64,000 bases of DNA. It comes from Nitzschia sp. DOCU1 (taxonomy: Eukaryota > Bacillariophyta > Bacillariophyceae > Bacillariales > Bacillariaceae). A program made the translations under genes and the position numbers. The notes under the pieces were generated by a model. The model was not told where the DNA came from and made no database searches. It saw only the letters and a list, made by a program, of their open reading frames with translations. Below are positions 48,509-58,637 of this stretch, in pieces. Positions within the stretch are counted from its first letter, which is position 1; every line of letters starts with the position of its first letter. The stretch spans positions 2,604,001 to 2,668,000 of the forward strand of contig OX595989.1 of the NCBI GenBank assembly GCA_951394045.1, given 5' to 3'.

Positions 48509-48979
48509 TTTCAATCGCTTCGGTCGACGACACTTCCGAAAGTGCTCGATATTCGGTTGCAAGTAGATACAGCAGCAATTCGGCCTTGAACTTGCTCTGT
48601 CGAGAAAGAGCTACACTTGCCTGCTAGTCGACTGTTGAATATGAAACATCGTCTCGAAAGATGAATGATGGGATCGGGGAGGTGGGAATCAAAAGCTGAT
48701 GCCTCAAATATCTCTTTCATCGATCTCGTCGCGAACTGTATCTTTCCATTTTGGGGATCCCCCCAATATCCTCACAGTAAAGTCTTTCGATACGTGCACA
48801 AATTTTGGGGTCCCCATATGACGTCCTTCGCCTTTTTGGATATCGTCGTTTTGTTCTTCGATGAAGGCACAAGAAGATCCGCCGTTGTCATTATCTCAAG
48901 CCGAATTGATTGTTCCTTCCTTCAATCAGCGCTATCAAATGGAACAGTGTAGACCTTGGACGAGGAACGCTTGTGTAAA
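48509..48979. other. Divergent promoter region
   Basis: Upstream of both the K+ channel and the ADP-ribosylglycohydrolase-like gene. It contains short frames and a direct near-repeat of TTTTGGGGATCCCC / TTTTGGGGTCCCC at about 48750 and 48805. No gene is recognised. Confidence 0.45.
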
Positions 48980-50405
48980 ATGGAGACTGAAGGGAGATCG
49001 AGCGGCGACGACAACCACTACGAAGCCCTACTGAAGGATCGCATCGCAGGGAGTATTCTTGGTGTATTCATCGGCGACGCATTAGGAGTGGGTGTGCATT
49101 GGCAATATGACCTAGAAAAGTTGGAAGCAGACCGAGGTTTCGTAACGGGCTATTTAGACCCCTTACCCGGAACTTACCATTCCGGAACACCAGATGCCCC
49201 TGGCCGGGGGAAGCTACAGGCTGGGCAGCTTGAACAACAAGGCGTTATTGACAAGCTACTATTGGAGAGTTTGGCTGAAAAGAAGCAGCTCGATCAACAA
49301 GACTTTTTGAATCGCTTCGAAGCTGTCATCTTGAGAGATCCTACTATGGACGGCACCCGGAAAGGAGGACGGTACGGTTGGACGGACAAATCCATATGCG
49401 AAATCTATGACTGCCGCATCACTCAGAATCTCCCTTGGTCAGTGTGCCCCGCCCAGAAGCGACACTCCTGATCCCGTCGTACGAGCAGCTCTGATCGCTT
49501 CTTTGTACTTTCGAACGCCAAGGGAGATGGCCAACAAAGTCTTGCTACATGCAAAATTTGCAACCCTTGACAGTAGTGTTCAGGCCCATTCAGTCGCATT
49601 CGCTAGCATGATCGGGGCAGCGCTGCAAGGTGTGCCACTGGATCACTCCATGAAAGAATTTTTGTACCAGCAGCCAGGACGATCATTGCCATTTTCTTCG
49701 ATTCTATCTGCTACAGACTATGATCCAACATATGGACACTACACTGAGCCGGACTCCTTGCTTTGGTTTGGTTCTATTGCCCAAGGAGTCAAACAATTCA
49801 AAGAATCAATCCATCCAGCTCATCGAGGTGTCCTCCTTTATGGACAGTTTTGTGCATTCTTTGCGTCGATTCCATCCGCCTATTATTGCGCCGCACGATT
49901 CCCCGACAATTTTGAAGATGCGGTGTTGTGTTCCGTCAATGGTGGAGGACAAAACACAATGCGCACTAGCTTAGTGGGTGCCTTCCTTGGTGCTCGGGTA
50001 GGTTTATCTAACATCCCATCTAGATTTTTGATCGGACTGGAAGACTCGGAGTACCTCATCGATCTGGCAGGGCAGGTAGCTGATGCTGCCCTCGAGCGAA
50101 GTTCCCCGCACGATGAATGGTTTTGGCCGACAGATTCAGAGGTCAATTTCACCATTGGTGGGCCCGGATACCATCATACGAAGCCCATGCCGCGAAAGCA
50201 AACGAAGCACGAACCGAGCTCAAATGTAATGATACAGAATCAGATCGCGCCTTCATCGTTGGACTGGCGGCTCGATACGCTTGAAGTGTTTCTCTTTGTA
50301 TTTCTTGTGGGAGCAACTGCATTGGCTATATTCTCTTCACGGACTCGCCTAGTAGGGACCAAACGATTTTGCGCGGGTGATGCGTCTTACAGATACATTC
50401 CGTGA
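48980..50405 (+). CDS. ADP-ribosylglycohydrolase/J1-crystallin-like protein with a frame break
   Basis: Two frames together make one protein. Frame A (48980-49471) carries DRIAGSILGVFIGDALGVGVHW and GGRYGWTDKSICEIYDCRI. Frame B (open 49407-50405) resumes at CAPPRSDTPDPVVRAALIAS and runs through LYGQFCAFFASIPSAYYCAA to NGGGQNTMRTSLVGAFLGARVGL. The phase changes near 49440, inside what should be a continuous PW-x-x-CAPPR block, so one extra base (or two missing) is present. The C-terminal GGDTDT-type metal motif of active DraG enzymes is GGGQNT here, lacking the Asp ligands, as in J1-crystallin-type relatives, so hydrolase activity is doubtful. A membrane helix ends the protein (VFLFVFLVGATALAIF). 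The break may be a real mutation or a sequencing error. Confidence 0.7.
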
Positions 50406-50567
50406 GTCTATGAACGCTGAAGCTAAATCTATACTCATAGCTCGCTAGCCTGCTAGTTGGGAAAGTTTTGGAGCATATATTTCTATGTTTCTCTCTCTAG
50501 TAGAGTAGTAGTATGTATGTCTACGTAACATATACCTCGTCTGCTGCATGCAGTAAGGCTCCATCTA

Positions 50568-52262
50568 CTACCTGTATAGCGTGGAGGAGTCGTTGAAGCG
50601 AGGAGAGGCCCCCATTGCACGTGGGCCAGCCACACCACCTCCATCCATCATATTTCGGTACTGCCATCGCTCTCTAAGTTCTTCGTGGCTGTCGTTTTGT
50701 CCAACACGGCGATAGAATTGGTCCCGAGATAGGTCTTGTGAAGAAAATACACTTCGATCCGTACTTGTCGATGATCGCATACTGATGTTTCGGATCGACT
50801 CGGTGACAAAGAATTGCGTCATCTCTAGCTGTTCCGCCGAATCCAGGCTGAAACATGGAGTAAATGTCCATAGCTCCAAGTTGATTACTTCAAACGATTC
50901 GCCATTAGAATCGGGGTCCACCAGGCACGGATTCTTGTAAGAGGAGCACTTGCTGGTGGTACCCGATAATAGATCGTCCTCCAGCGCAATTGCAAAGCCA
51001 TAGTTCTTGCCATGTATGCGTTCCGCTTCCTCCACAGTTTCTGTAACTTCTCCGTATAGGTCGTATTTTTGCAAGGAACCCTCTCCTACTCCAATCATAT
51101 CATGAGTGCACACTTGTGGTCGCTGACCATCCTCCAACAGGAAGAATACATCAATCTCGCTCTCCATCTGCGCTTGCTCAATCAGACTATGACAAGGCGT
51201 GGTTCTGTTGTATCTCATCTTGAAAACAAACGACGGGGAGCCACCGAAAAATGCTGGTGCCGTTCTCCATGGTTGAGACGTATAGCAACCAAAGACTTGG
51301 CCTTTGGTTGTTTCGATGGCCAGGATGGTCTCTTTCGACGCACGTGCGTACTGCTTGAAGGTATCCAAAGAGGCGCCGTCACGGACAAGACTGTACTTCA
51401 TCCACAAGTTTTGACCCCTTAGGTGATCGGGCACAAAGTTGAGAATGGCGTCCATCAGTGGCGGTGACAAGACGTGAGGATGAGCGGCTTTGTCTTCGGC
51501 CGAAGTACCCAGAATTTTGAAAGTGTTGTGTTCAAGTTCATCATCGTCTTCTGGCATGGCACCATCTGGTGTAAAATCAAAACCAAAATCCCCAGCGTAC
51601 TCGTCCTTGAGCACTTGCCATGCATCAAAGTGCTTCACTTCCTCATCGTCCCATGAAAGTTCGGACACATTGTCAGAATCGTCTCGTACTTCTTCATCCG
51701 AATGAACACTCTCCGCGCCGCAGCCGTCGTCCGTACTTTGAGTCCGTGATAGCGTCTCCTTTTGTTCCTCCTCTTCGGGTATTCGTTTGAGAGCCTCGGT
51801 AACGGCAGTACGATGATGAAGACTCGAAAGCGTTTTTGGTGACACTCCATCCTCAAAAGCTTGCCATAGGCCCACCAAAAATCGATACTGATGTGGCTTT
51901 TTCGTCACAGCAGGGCGTTTCAACCCACTGTCGAGAGGGACACCTTCCTTCGGAATATAGAGGAGCATATCGTTGTCCAAAACCTTGGGAGCGTGCTCTA
52001 CGTCTTCAAGTTTGGTAGTTCCCTCTGGTAATAAAGGAACCATCTCCTCATTTTTGATTTCCCTATGATGTTTGTGGGGCGGTTTCTCTGTATTTTTCTT
52101 TGGGGGAACGTCATCAATGAGCAAAGCACTAAGGAATGCCATTTCCACATCCGATAACGAGGCTTTGCGGGAATGAAGTTGGTCCATGAGATGATCCCGG
52201 GGATCTGTCAGTGTAGTATCCGCTGGAATCATTGGTTGCGTCATGTGAGCACTCATAGTCAT
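50568..52262 (-). CDS. TLDc-domain protein (OXR1/TBC1D24-type domain)
   Basis: 564 residues, single exon. The first ~265 residues are acidic and disordered. The TLDc domain spans about residues 270-465: ILNFVPDHLRGQNLWMKYSL, DGASLDTFKQYARASKETIL, and GQVFGCYTSQPWRTAPAFFGGSPSFVF, followed by the family's terminal EVINLELWTFTPCF. TLDc proteins protect against oxidative stress and bind the V-ATPase. No TBC, LysM or EF-hand domain accompanies it here. The C-terminus is Ser/Arg-rich. The first ATG of several close ones (MTMSAHMTQPM) is used. Confidence 0.85.
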   Translation of the reverse strand: MTMSAHMTQPMIPADTTLTDPRDHLMDQLHSRKASLSDVEMAFLSALLIDDVPPKKNTEKPPHKHHREIKNEEMVPLLPEGTTKLEDVEHAPKVLDNDMLLYIPKEGVPLDSGLKRPAVTKKPHQYRFLVGLWQAFEDGVSPKTLSSLHHRTAVTEALKRIPEEEEQKETLSRTQSTDDGCGAESVHSDEEVRDDSDNVSELSWDDEEVKHFDAWQVLKDEYAGDFGFDFTPDGAMPEDDDELEHNTFKILGTSAEDKAAHPHVLSPPLMDAILNFVPDHLRGQNLWMKYSLVRDGASLDTFKQYARASKETILAIETTKGQVFGCYTSQPWRTAPAFFGGSPSFVFKMRYNRTTPCHSLIEQAQMESEIDVFFLLEDGQRPQVCTHDMIGVGEGSLQKYDLYGEVTETVEEAERIHGKNYGFAIALEDDLLSGTTSKCSSYKNPCLVDPDSNGESFEVINLELWTFTPCFSLDSAEQLEMTQFFVTESIRNISMRSSTSTDRSVFSSQDLSRDQFYRRVGQNDSHEELRERWQYRNMMDGGGVAGPRAMGASPRFNDSSTLYR

Positions 52263-52883
52263 TTCGTTTTGTGCTGTGTGGTTGTAATTGTTGAGATGGG
52301 GTTAAAATAATTAATGTTGTGGAACAATGTCGACATTCCAAAGTTGGAAAACCTCAAGTTGTTGATTGATTTGTCACGTTTGCAATTGAGAAAGGGAACG
52401 ATGTTGATGACGAATCTCCCAAGAATCACATGGTGATGTCGAGGATGTCAAGGAGGGAGCGGAGAAGCAAGAGGAGGATGTTCTCTAATCGGGAGTTCGG
52501 AAAATTTTTGGCCTTCTTTGCCGGGTTCCATACACCGCCGCGCGCGCGTCTTGACAGTTTTGGCGACGGGAGTTCCGGTTTTTGGCATATTATGCCACAA
52601 ATCGATGATTAGTAGGACTGAATGATGGTCGAAGAGGTCGGTCGCCCGACGCCAATCCACCGTATGTAATCGAAGAAGCCTGAAAACAAACTACCGGTAC
52701 ATGTCTTTCTTTGAGCCATGACTAGATACGCTTCGAGGCTACTCTGCAAGATAGTGCGTAGCACAAGGTCACAGCATGCATCATCAGCCACCCTCCAAAC
52801 GCGGCTGCATTGCGTTACGAGCCCCGTGCCCGAAGGACAAACCCGTCAACGTCACTATTAGTCTGCTGCTTACCATCCTATCC
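52263..52883. other. Spacer with short frames only
   Basis: Lies between two minus-strand genes. It has an exact TACCGGTA palindrome at 52692-52699 and a GC-rich CGCGCGCG tract near 52540. No gene recognised. Confidence 0.45.
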
Positions 52884-53636
52884 TTATAATAATGATTTCA
52901 TGGATGTGGTGGTAGGATCAAAATCTTTTAACTTGCCCACAATCTCATATTTTCCCTTGAAGGTGAAAATCCACGCTGCCAATGCCGCCCGTTCGGCCAT
53001 GGTCAAGGGTTTGGAGCGTTCTTCGGGTGACTCTTCTTCGACAATGGTCTTGGCCAGAAATCTAGTAGCATCTCGACCCGCAAACAAATGATATTCTCCT
53101 CCCGGTCCATAAAAGTTGCGTCCCTTGTAAACATTAAACACGAGTCCATCGGCGGCCAATAAAATGGGCCCATCGGGATCTTGTGTGCCATCGTATTGTG
53201 CGAGTTCTTCTTCGGTCCAATAATCTTTGGGTTCTACATATGCTCGATTTGCTCGTTCTTGTTGATATTGACGGTATCGCTCTTCTTCCTCTTGGCGCAT
53301 CTTGCGCCGTTGCCGATCATCGGCACCGTCCACATAGAGCCACGCCGCGAATCCTGCCACTACCACACCGATTCCAATGACCCACGGTTCAGGAGGTGAA
53401 AGATGAAGCTGAGTAGTCGATGATGAATGATGCGCTGATTTTGGTTGTAATGTCACAAGGCTGCTGGTAGTAGTGGCGGATTGAGGATATGGGATTCGTT
53501 GATGATTGGTTCTGGTGGGAAAGGAGGAAACTGGTGCAAAGAAGGCCGCATCGCAAGTGGATGTTATCGTGTCGAGTAGTAGCAACAGGAGGAATCCCCA
53601 TGACTTGCTGTTTGATTGGTAATTGCAGTTATTCAT
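52884..53636 (-). CDS. Plastid-type MAPR cytochrome-b5-like protein
   Basis: 250 residues from MNNCNYQSNSKSWG at 53636; the frame is open to 53753, but this ATG places a signal peptide (FLLLLLLDTITSTCDA) immediately ahead of AAFFAPVSS, a textbook ASAFAP-type plastid junction. One membrane span follows (WVIGIGVVVAGFAAWLYV, residues about 83-100) and then a Gln/Arg-rich helix. The MAPR (progesterone-receptor-component) domain starts YWTEEELAQYDGTQDPDGPI at about residue 139, with VFNVYKGRNFYGPGGEYHLF and AGRDATRFLA. MAPR proteins bind haem through a Tyr and support P450 or sterol chemistry at the ER. A plastid copy is unusual. Haem binding is inferred. Confidence 0.85.
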   Translation of the reverse strand: MNNCNYQSNSKSWGFLLLLLLDTITSTCDAAFFAPVSSFPTRTNHQRIPYPQSATTTSSLVTLQPKSAHHSSSTTQLHLSPPEPWVIGIGVVVAGFAAWLYVDGADDRQRRKMRQEEEERYRQYQQERANRAYVEPKDYWTEEELAQYDGTQDPDGPILLAADGLVFNVYKGRNFYGPGGEYHLFAGRDATRFLAKTIVEEESPEERSKPLTMAERAALAAWIFTFKGKYEIVGKLKDFDPTTTSMKSLL

Positions 53637-54277
53637 TTTGTTGATGGATAGATGAGATGTATGTATGTTGTTGTTGATCCAAACGTCGCCTTCGAGAATG
53701 TCGTCGTTATCGGCGGCAATCAACAAGTTGAACTTTTGGGAAGGGTCGATCAATCGATGTTCCCCCGCCGGCCCGATCTTTCATGCCAACGCAACGACCG
53801 GCTGGACAGACGACGTCAATCCGTCAATCGTATCGTATCGTACAAAAGTCATCCGGGGTGCGTTGCCCTACAAATGCGATAAATTTTGTATTACATTTTA
53901 GCAAAGTCGCAATTTCAAATCGTGCGCCAGTCCGCTCGGATGGTAACGGCGGTTCTGCAAGCCAGCCACTTCCGACCACTGGCCTCGCCCTCGCGTCGTG
54001 CAAAATTTGCGGGATAGAGCCGGTGCTCGTTGCTGTCGAACTCCTGCCTGTGTTGCTATCATCATCGTCTACTAGCTTTGCCAAAGAAGACTTACTCTAT
54101 CAGGGACAATCAAACCTCCTTGACATTTACTGATTTGTCTCGTTGTGGCTTTTATTGACTCTTGAAATCGTCGTATCGTCGGGCAATCTACGTAGTAGCT
54201 TCTTTGGATAGCTCCGTTCCCTTTTCGATTATTTTCGAAACAACCTCTGCATCTGTTTACACAACAACAACAATACT
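53637..54277. other. Divergent promoter region
   Basis: Between the MAPR gene and nicastrin. Overlapping short plus-strand frames (up to 116 codons) have no recognisable domain. I see no RNA gene. Confidence 0.45.
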
Positions 54278-56629
54278 ATGAAATTCCATCTTTTATCCAC
54301 ATTACTGGCGGTGGCAACCCCCTCGTCTCTTGCTTTTTATAAGCACATTTCACTGGACGAACCCTTTCAATCTGGCTTGCGAAAGTTGCCCCACAGTCCT
54401 TGTGTCACGCTGTATCATCGCAATGGACGATCGGGGTGTGGAAGTGTGGACCGAGACGAACAAGCCGGTGCTCTCTTTTACTATGATGGCAGCACGTCTC
54501 CTCCTGATGGGCGAACCTTTGTTGCCGTCATTGAAGAGCACAAGTTGAGTTCCGACACTATCTCCACATTGCTGGGCAGCAACTCCAATGGCAACCTCAA
54601 GGGCATTTTGGTGCTCAATTCGACCTATGTCAATGACGATAATGAATACTCGTCACCAGGTCCGATCTATCCGTTGGGTTACTCGACTCCGTCGGAGGAT
54701 ATCTCGTATGGAAATAACAAGTTTCCGTGGAACTCGAATGGCGACGGCCTCAATCAGTACGATTTGTACGGCATCCCCATGGCCTATGTCAATGGATACG
54801 ATGCGTCTGGTTACATTCGTCAATCGGCACAAAAGACGGATTCGCATCTTCAAATCTTCACATCGTTCAACTACTACATGGGACCCGATAATGTTCATTC
54901 CCAAGAATGTCTAGCGTGGAGAGACGCTCACGATGACAGCTGGAGTCCAAAGTGTTTGCCTCTGGGGGGAACCAGCGTGTGGGCCATGGCAGGCTCTCCT
55001 CCGTACAATGCCGGAAGAAGAAAGCTGGAACAAGAAGAAGAAGCAGCAGCTAGTGGAAGTCATTACTATGGGGACGGCAAGCCTGCGATTATCGTGGCGG
55101 CGTCGATGGATTCAACCTCCATGTTTCATGATTTGGCGCCAGGTGCCAATGAAGGAGCCACCAACATTTTGACAGTACTCATGGCGGCCTACTTGCTGGG
55201 AAAGTCTGTCAACGACGCGACCTTGGACAATTTGACGAATCGAATCGTCTTTGCTCTCTTTGATGGAGAGGCCTATGGATATATCGGATCGCGCCGATTT
55301 CTCAATGACGTCCTGAACTTTAGCTGCGATGACAAGTACACGGTACGATCAGTGGCCAAGGATGGGACCTCCGACTGGGCGTGCTTGTATCCAATGCGTC
55401 CTAGCTTGAAGTTCAAGGACATTGGACAGATTGCTGGCATGCTCACTGTCGATCAAGTGGGACTTCCTGCCTCGAGTGGAAACCTCTATGTCCACAATGA
55501 CGGCAGTGGGGGTATGGGAACCTTTATGGCGAATGTCCTCAAGTATTCAGGTACTGGTACGGACTATTTCACAGCTGTCGATTCCGCAGCCTCCAACAAT
55601 GGTGGAGACTTTCCGTACCCCCCGACGGCTCTGACGGCCTTGCAGTCTCTCTCCAATGGCGCCTACAGTGGAGCCGTATTGACGGGCTATGACTACGCGT
55701 TCACCAAGAGACCACCGTATCAATCTCATTTGAATTGGATTCACAATTCCGACATGAACTACAAGGCGATTGCTGCCGCAGCCACCATGATTGCGCGAAC
55801 GGCCTTGGCGGCAGCGTACGACAATGGCAGTGGTGACTACGCGACCGCCGCCAAGTACGCCTACAAAACGATTGGTGAATTGGATTATCAAGATGATGTA
55901 CTCCTCGCACTGGCGAATTGCTTGTACATTAATGGCAACTGCCAAATGTTCAACAAATACGCCAATATGGAAGCCAAGAATGCACGAGAACGAACAGGAA
56001 TGCAAGGACTCGATAGTGGCAAGGCCTTGGGTATGCCACCCAACTACTACGTCGGTGTCTACTCGGCGGATTATGGACAACCCTTTGTCCGAGTCGGAAA
56101 TAATGTCTATGGTGCCTACAATGGATATGCCTATGGAAAATCCAACACTGATGCCTTTGCCATGAACCCCAAGATGCTGGCGCAAGCCATTCGAGGTCTC
56201 TTTAATGATTTCTTGGGCAAAGGATCGGCTTCCTCATCGGACGCCTCATCCGCCTATACTCCTCGAAGTTGCTCTGCCGAATCCCACTGCCAAGGTGTTG
56301 CGTACTGTGGTAGCAATGGAGATTCTGCAACTTGCTCGGGGTCCAAAGTGTGCGTCTGCCAACGTGCCTTTTATCACATTGCCTTGGATCAAGCGGTGGA
56401 ACCTGCCACCAACAATGCGACGGGGTACTTTATTCAACCCTTTGATGAAGGCATTACTCCATTGTGGACGGAACCATTTTGGTCTAATGAAGTGGGAATT
56501 CGAATGTACCGTGTGGCAGATACCAGTCCCGGAATGATTTCCTTGGCCGCCGGGCTTGTGTGTGTGGTAGTGTGCTTTATCTTGGCGGTTATTGTCAAGG
56601 TGGGAATGAGGAAAGAAAAAGTATATTAA
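54278..56629 (+). CDS. NCSTN: Nicastrin, gamma-secretase subunit
   Basis: 783 residues, single exon. A signal peptide (MKFHLLSTLLAVATPSSLAF) is followed by a large lumenal ectodomain. Hallmarks include KLPHSPCVTLYHRNGRSGCG, IPMAYVNGYD, IIVAASMDSTSMFHD in the aminopeptidase-like fold, and FDGEAYGYIGSRRF near residue 329, matching the DYIGS segment of animal nicastrin (Y in place of D). Numerous Asn-x-Ser/Thr sequons are present. A Cys-rich segment (CSAESHCQGVAYCGSNGD) precedes one membrane span (LAAGLVCVVVCFILAVIV) and a short basic tail. Nicastrin gates substrates into the presenilin protease. The partner subunits are not in this window. Confidence 0.92.
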   Translation: MKFHLLSTLLAVATPSSLAFYKHISLDEPFQSGLRKLPHSPCVTLYHRNGRSGCGSVDRDEQAGALFYYDGSTSPPDGRTFVAVIEEHKLSSDTISTLLGSNSNGNLKGILVLNSTYVNDDNEYSSPGPIYPLGYSTPSEDISYGNNKFPWNSNGDGLNQYDLYGIPMAYVNGYDASGYIRQSAQKTDSHLQIFTSFNYYMGPDNVHSQECLAWRDAHDDSWSPKCLPLGGTSVWAMAGSPPYNAGRRKLEQEEEAAASGSHYYGDGKPAIIVAASMDSTSMFHDLAPGANEGATNILTVLMAAYLLGKSVNDATLDNLTNRIVFALFDGEAYGYIGSRRFLNDVLNFSCDDKYTVRSVAKDGTSDWACLYPMRPSLKFKDIGQIAGMLTVDQVGLPASSGNLYVHNDGSGGMGTFMANVLKYSGTGTDYFTAVDSAASNNGGDFPYPPTALTALQSLSNGAYSGAVLTGYDYAFTKRPPYQSHLNWIHNSDMNYKAIAAAATMIARTALAAAYDNGSGDYATAAKYAYKTIGELDYQDDVLLALANCLYINGNCQMFNKYANMEAKNARERTGMQGLDSGKALGMPPNYYVGVYSADYGQPFVRVGNNVYGAYNGYAYGKSNTDAFAMNPKMLAQAIRGLFNDFLGKGSASSSDASSAYTPRSCSAESHCQGVAYCGSNGDSATCSGSKVCVCQRAFYHIALDQAVEPATNNATGYFIQPFDEGITPLWTEPFWSNEVGIRMYRVADTSPGMISLAAGLVCVVVCFILAVIVKVGMRKEKVY

Positions 56630-56714
56630 CAATTTCACTTGAATGTAACATATAAATGGCAGTAGCATTATCTTTTACTGTATAAAACCGCTAAGACTAT
56701 TGAAAAGTACGGGC

Positions 56715-58637
56715 TTAGGGTGAACTGTGGTGTGACACCTTTTGCTTCTTCTTGCTCTGCTGAATGATTTGTTTCCTCTTGTTGCGCTTGCGTTTGTCAT
56801 AGCTTGGCGTAGTATCAATCTTGGGACGACGAGGTGGCGCTTTCTTCTTGCTACTTGAGCCTTTCTTTCGGATTTGCAACATCCATTCTTCTACTTTGCA
56901 CCCGCTCTGTTTCATGACATTGGCAATTGTCCGCAAATTGTCAAAATCGGCTTCTGTAAACAGAGTAATCGCCTTGCCTTTTCGTCCCGCACGTCCCGTA
57001 CGACCAATGCGATGAACGTAGGTAATACCAGAAGATGGCAAATCATAATTGATCACCATGTTGACGGCGCGAAAGTCCACCCCACGAGCGACGAGATCGG
57101 TGCAAATCAATACCCATGTTTCTCCCTTGCGAAATTTGGCGACCGACGCATCCCGTGCCGTTTGAGAACGACCGGCATGAATGACATCGACATGCATACC
57201 TTCATAGAGTAATTCGGCAAATAAGGCTTGGGCTCGATCTTGACTTTGGCAAAAGACAATGCACGGCAATTTGAGTTGACCACGCTCCTTGAGTTGTCGC
57301 ATGGCCAAGAGTTTTCCTTCCTCGCGGCCTACAAACATGAGTTCTTGTTCAATATCGGTATTGGCACCCCCATAACTACCCGCTGCTGCAATCATGAGAT
57401 CGACCGGATTTCGCAAGACGTTTTCGGCCAAGGAACGGACCGTCGGCGTGACTGTGGCAGAAAAGAGGGCTCGAACCGCCGTGGCTGGGACGGCACTCAA
57501 AATAATGTCCATTTGCGCCAGAAACGTTTGAGTCGAGCCCGAGCCAGACTTGTAGGATGTGGGTGCTTCTTCTTCTTTCTCTTCATCATCCTCTTCGTCG
57601 GAGGAATCCTCTTCGTCGCTGTTGCTGCTAGCCTTGTTTTTGTTGGATACAGCAGCCTTGCCATCGGCGGCATCTAGCAGTCGATCCGCTTCATCCAAAA
57701 CTACCAATCGCATCGAATCCAACCTCAAACCCTTCTCCAACGCATCCACCAAGCGCAACGGAGTGGAAACCAAGACATCTAGACCATTCTTGCCGCCCGC
57801 TGTGCCAGCAATGACGTGGGAGGCATTCGATTTCGATAAAAGGATGGTCGAGGTACCACCCGGTTTGCCCGTACCAAGGCGTTCGACTTCTCGGTGAAGC
57901 TGTGCCGCTAGCTCTCTACTGGGTGCTAGTAAAATAGATCGGATCTCGCCTGACCTGGATGACTTGCCATCAGGTAGATTCCCACTTTGTTTTCGTTTCT
58001 TCTTCTTCTTCTTGGACTCTGACTGGGGCGTGGATGATTCTCCATTCGAGTAAAAGGAAGAAAAGGGAGCACTGCTTAATAACAGAGCTGGAATGATAAA
58101 AGCACCTGATTTACCCGAACCAGTGGGCGCGGCTCCAATCAAATCCCTCCGCTCCAAAAGTGCAGGAATGGATTGCATTTGAATTGGAGTGGGCTCTTTC
58201 CATCGTCCAAGCTCAATGTTGTGTTGAATGGCGGAATAAATGCCCTCAAAACTTGTTGCCTCTTGTGATTTATTCCACCAAGCAGGCGCCGTTAGTTCTT
58301 GAAACGATGAAATCGGATCGGGCAGATGAGGGTCGTGCTTATTTCCTACTCGAATTGCCATGGATCGTCGAAAGGCAGCAATTTTTTCTTTGTGAACTTG
58401 TTTGCGCTTGTCATCACTCATGTCACGTTTCCCCGTCCGATCTCGAGATGCCACATGATCCTGCTCATCCTCGTCTTTTTCATCTCCCGAAGAATCCACC
58501 ACCTCGTCATCCTCATCGTCCTCTACAGGATCTTGTTTATGGAGTAATGGAGGTGGAGGATCTTCTCGCTGACGCTTCTTTCGCTTGGACTTGTTCAGCC
58601 TAGCTGACGACGACAATATGGTGAACAGCTCTTCCAT
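56715..58637 (-). CDS. DDX52: DEAD-box RNA helicase ROK1/DDX52 (18S rRNA processing)
   Basis: 640 residues, single exon. A basic, acidic-patched N-terminus leads to the helicase core. Motifs: PTPIQMQSIPALLERRDLI (Q motif), APTGSGKSGAF (motif I, about residue 170, with Ser in place of the usual Thr), APSRELAAQ (Ia), VLDEADRLLD (II), LFSATVTPT (III), CTDLVARGVDF (V) and YVHRIGRTGRAGR (VI). The order and the PIQMQSIP form are those of ROK1/DDX52, which acts in early cleavage of pre-18S rRNA. An acidic insertion (SSDEEDDEEKEEE) lies between motifs II and III. The C-terminus is Lys-rich (KKKAPPRRPK; RKRNKRKQ), consistent with the nucleolus. Confidence 0.93.
   Translation of the reverse strand: MEELFTILSSSARLNKSKRKKRQREDPPPPLLHKQDPVEDDEDDEVVDSSGDEKDEDEQDHVASRDRTGKRDMSDDKRKQVHKEKIAAFRRSMAIRVGNKHDPHLPDPISSFQELTAPAWWNKSQEATSFEGIYSAIQHNIELGRWKEPTPIQMQSIPALLERRDLIGAAPTGSGKSGAFIIPALLLSSAPFSSFYSNGESSTPQSESKKKKKKRKQSGNLPDGKSSRSGEIRSILLAPSRELAAQLHREVERLGTGKPGGTSTILLSKSNASHVIAGTAGGKNGLDVLVSTPLRLVDALEKGLRLDSMRLVVLDEADRLLDAADGKAAVSNKNKASSNSDEEDSSDEEDDEEKEEEAPTSYKSGSGSTQTFLAQMDIILSAVPATAVRALFSATVTPTVRSLAENVLRNPVDLMIAAAGSYGGANTDIEQELMFVGREEGKLLAMRQLKERGQLKLPCIVFCQSQDRAQALFAELLYEGMHVDVIHAGRSQTARDASVAKFRKGETWVLICTDLVARGVDFRAVNMVINYDLPSSGITYVHRIGRTGRAGRKGKAITLFTEADFDNLRTIANVMKQSGCKVEEWMLQIRKKGSSSKKKAPPRRPKIDTTPSYDKRKRNKRKQIIQQSKKKQKVSHHSSP

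Noticed and set aside
55547..56185. 212-codon minus-strand frame
   Set aside because: Antisense shadow of nicastrin, which has a full set of family motifs; the antisense reading has no domain.
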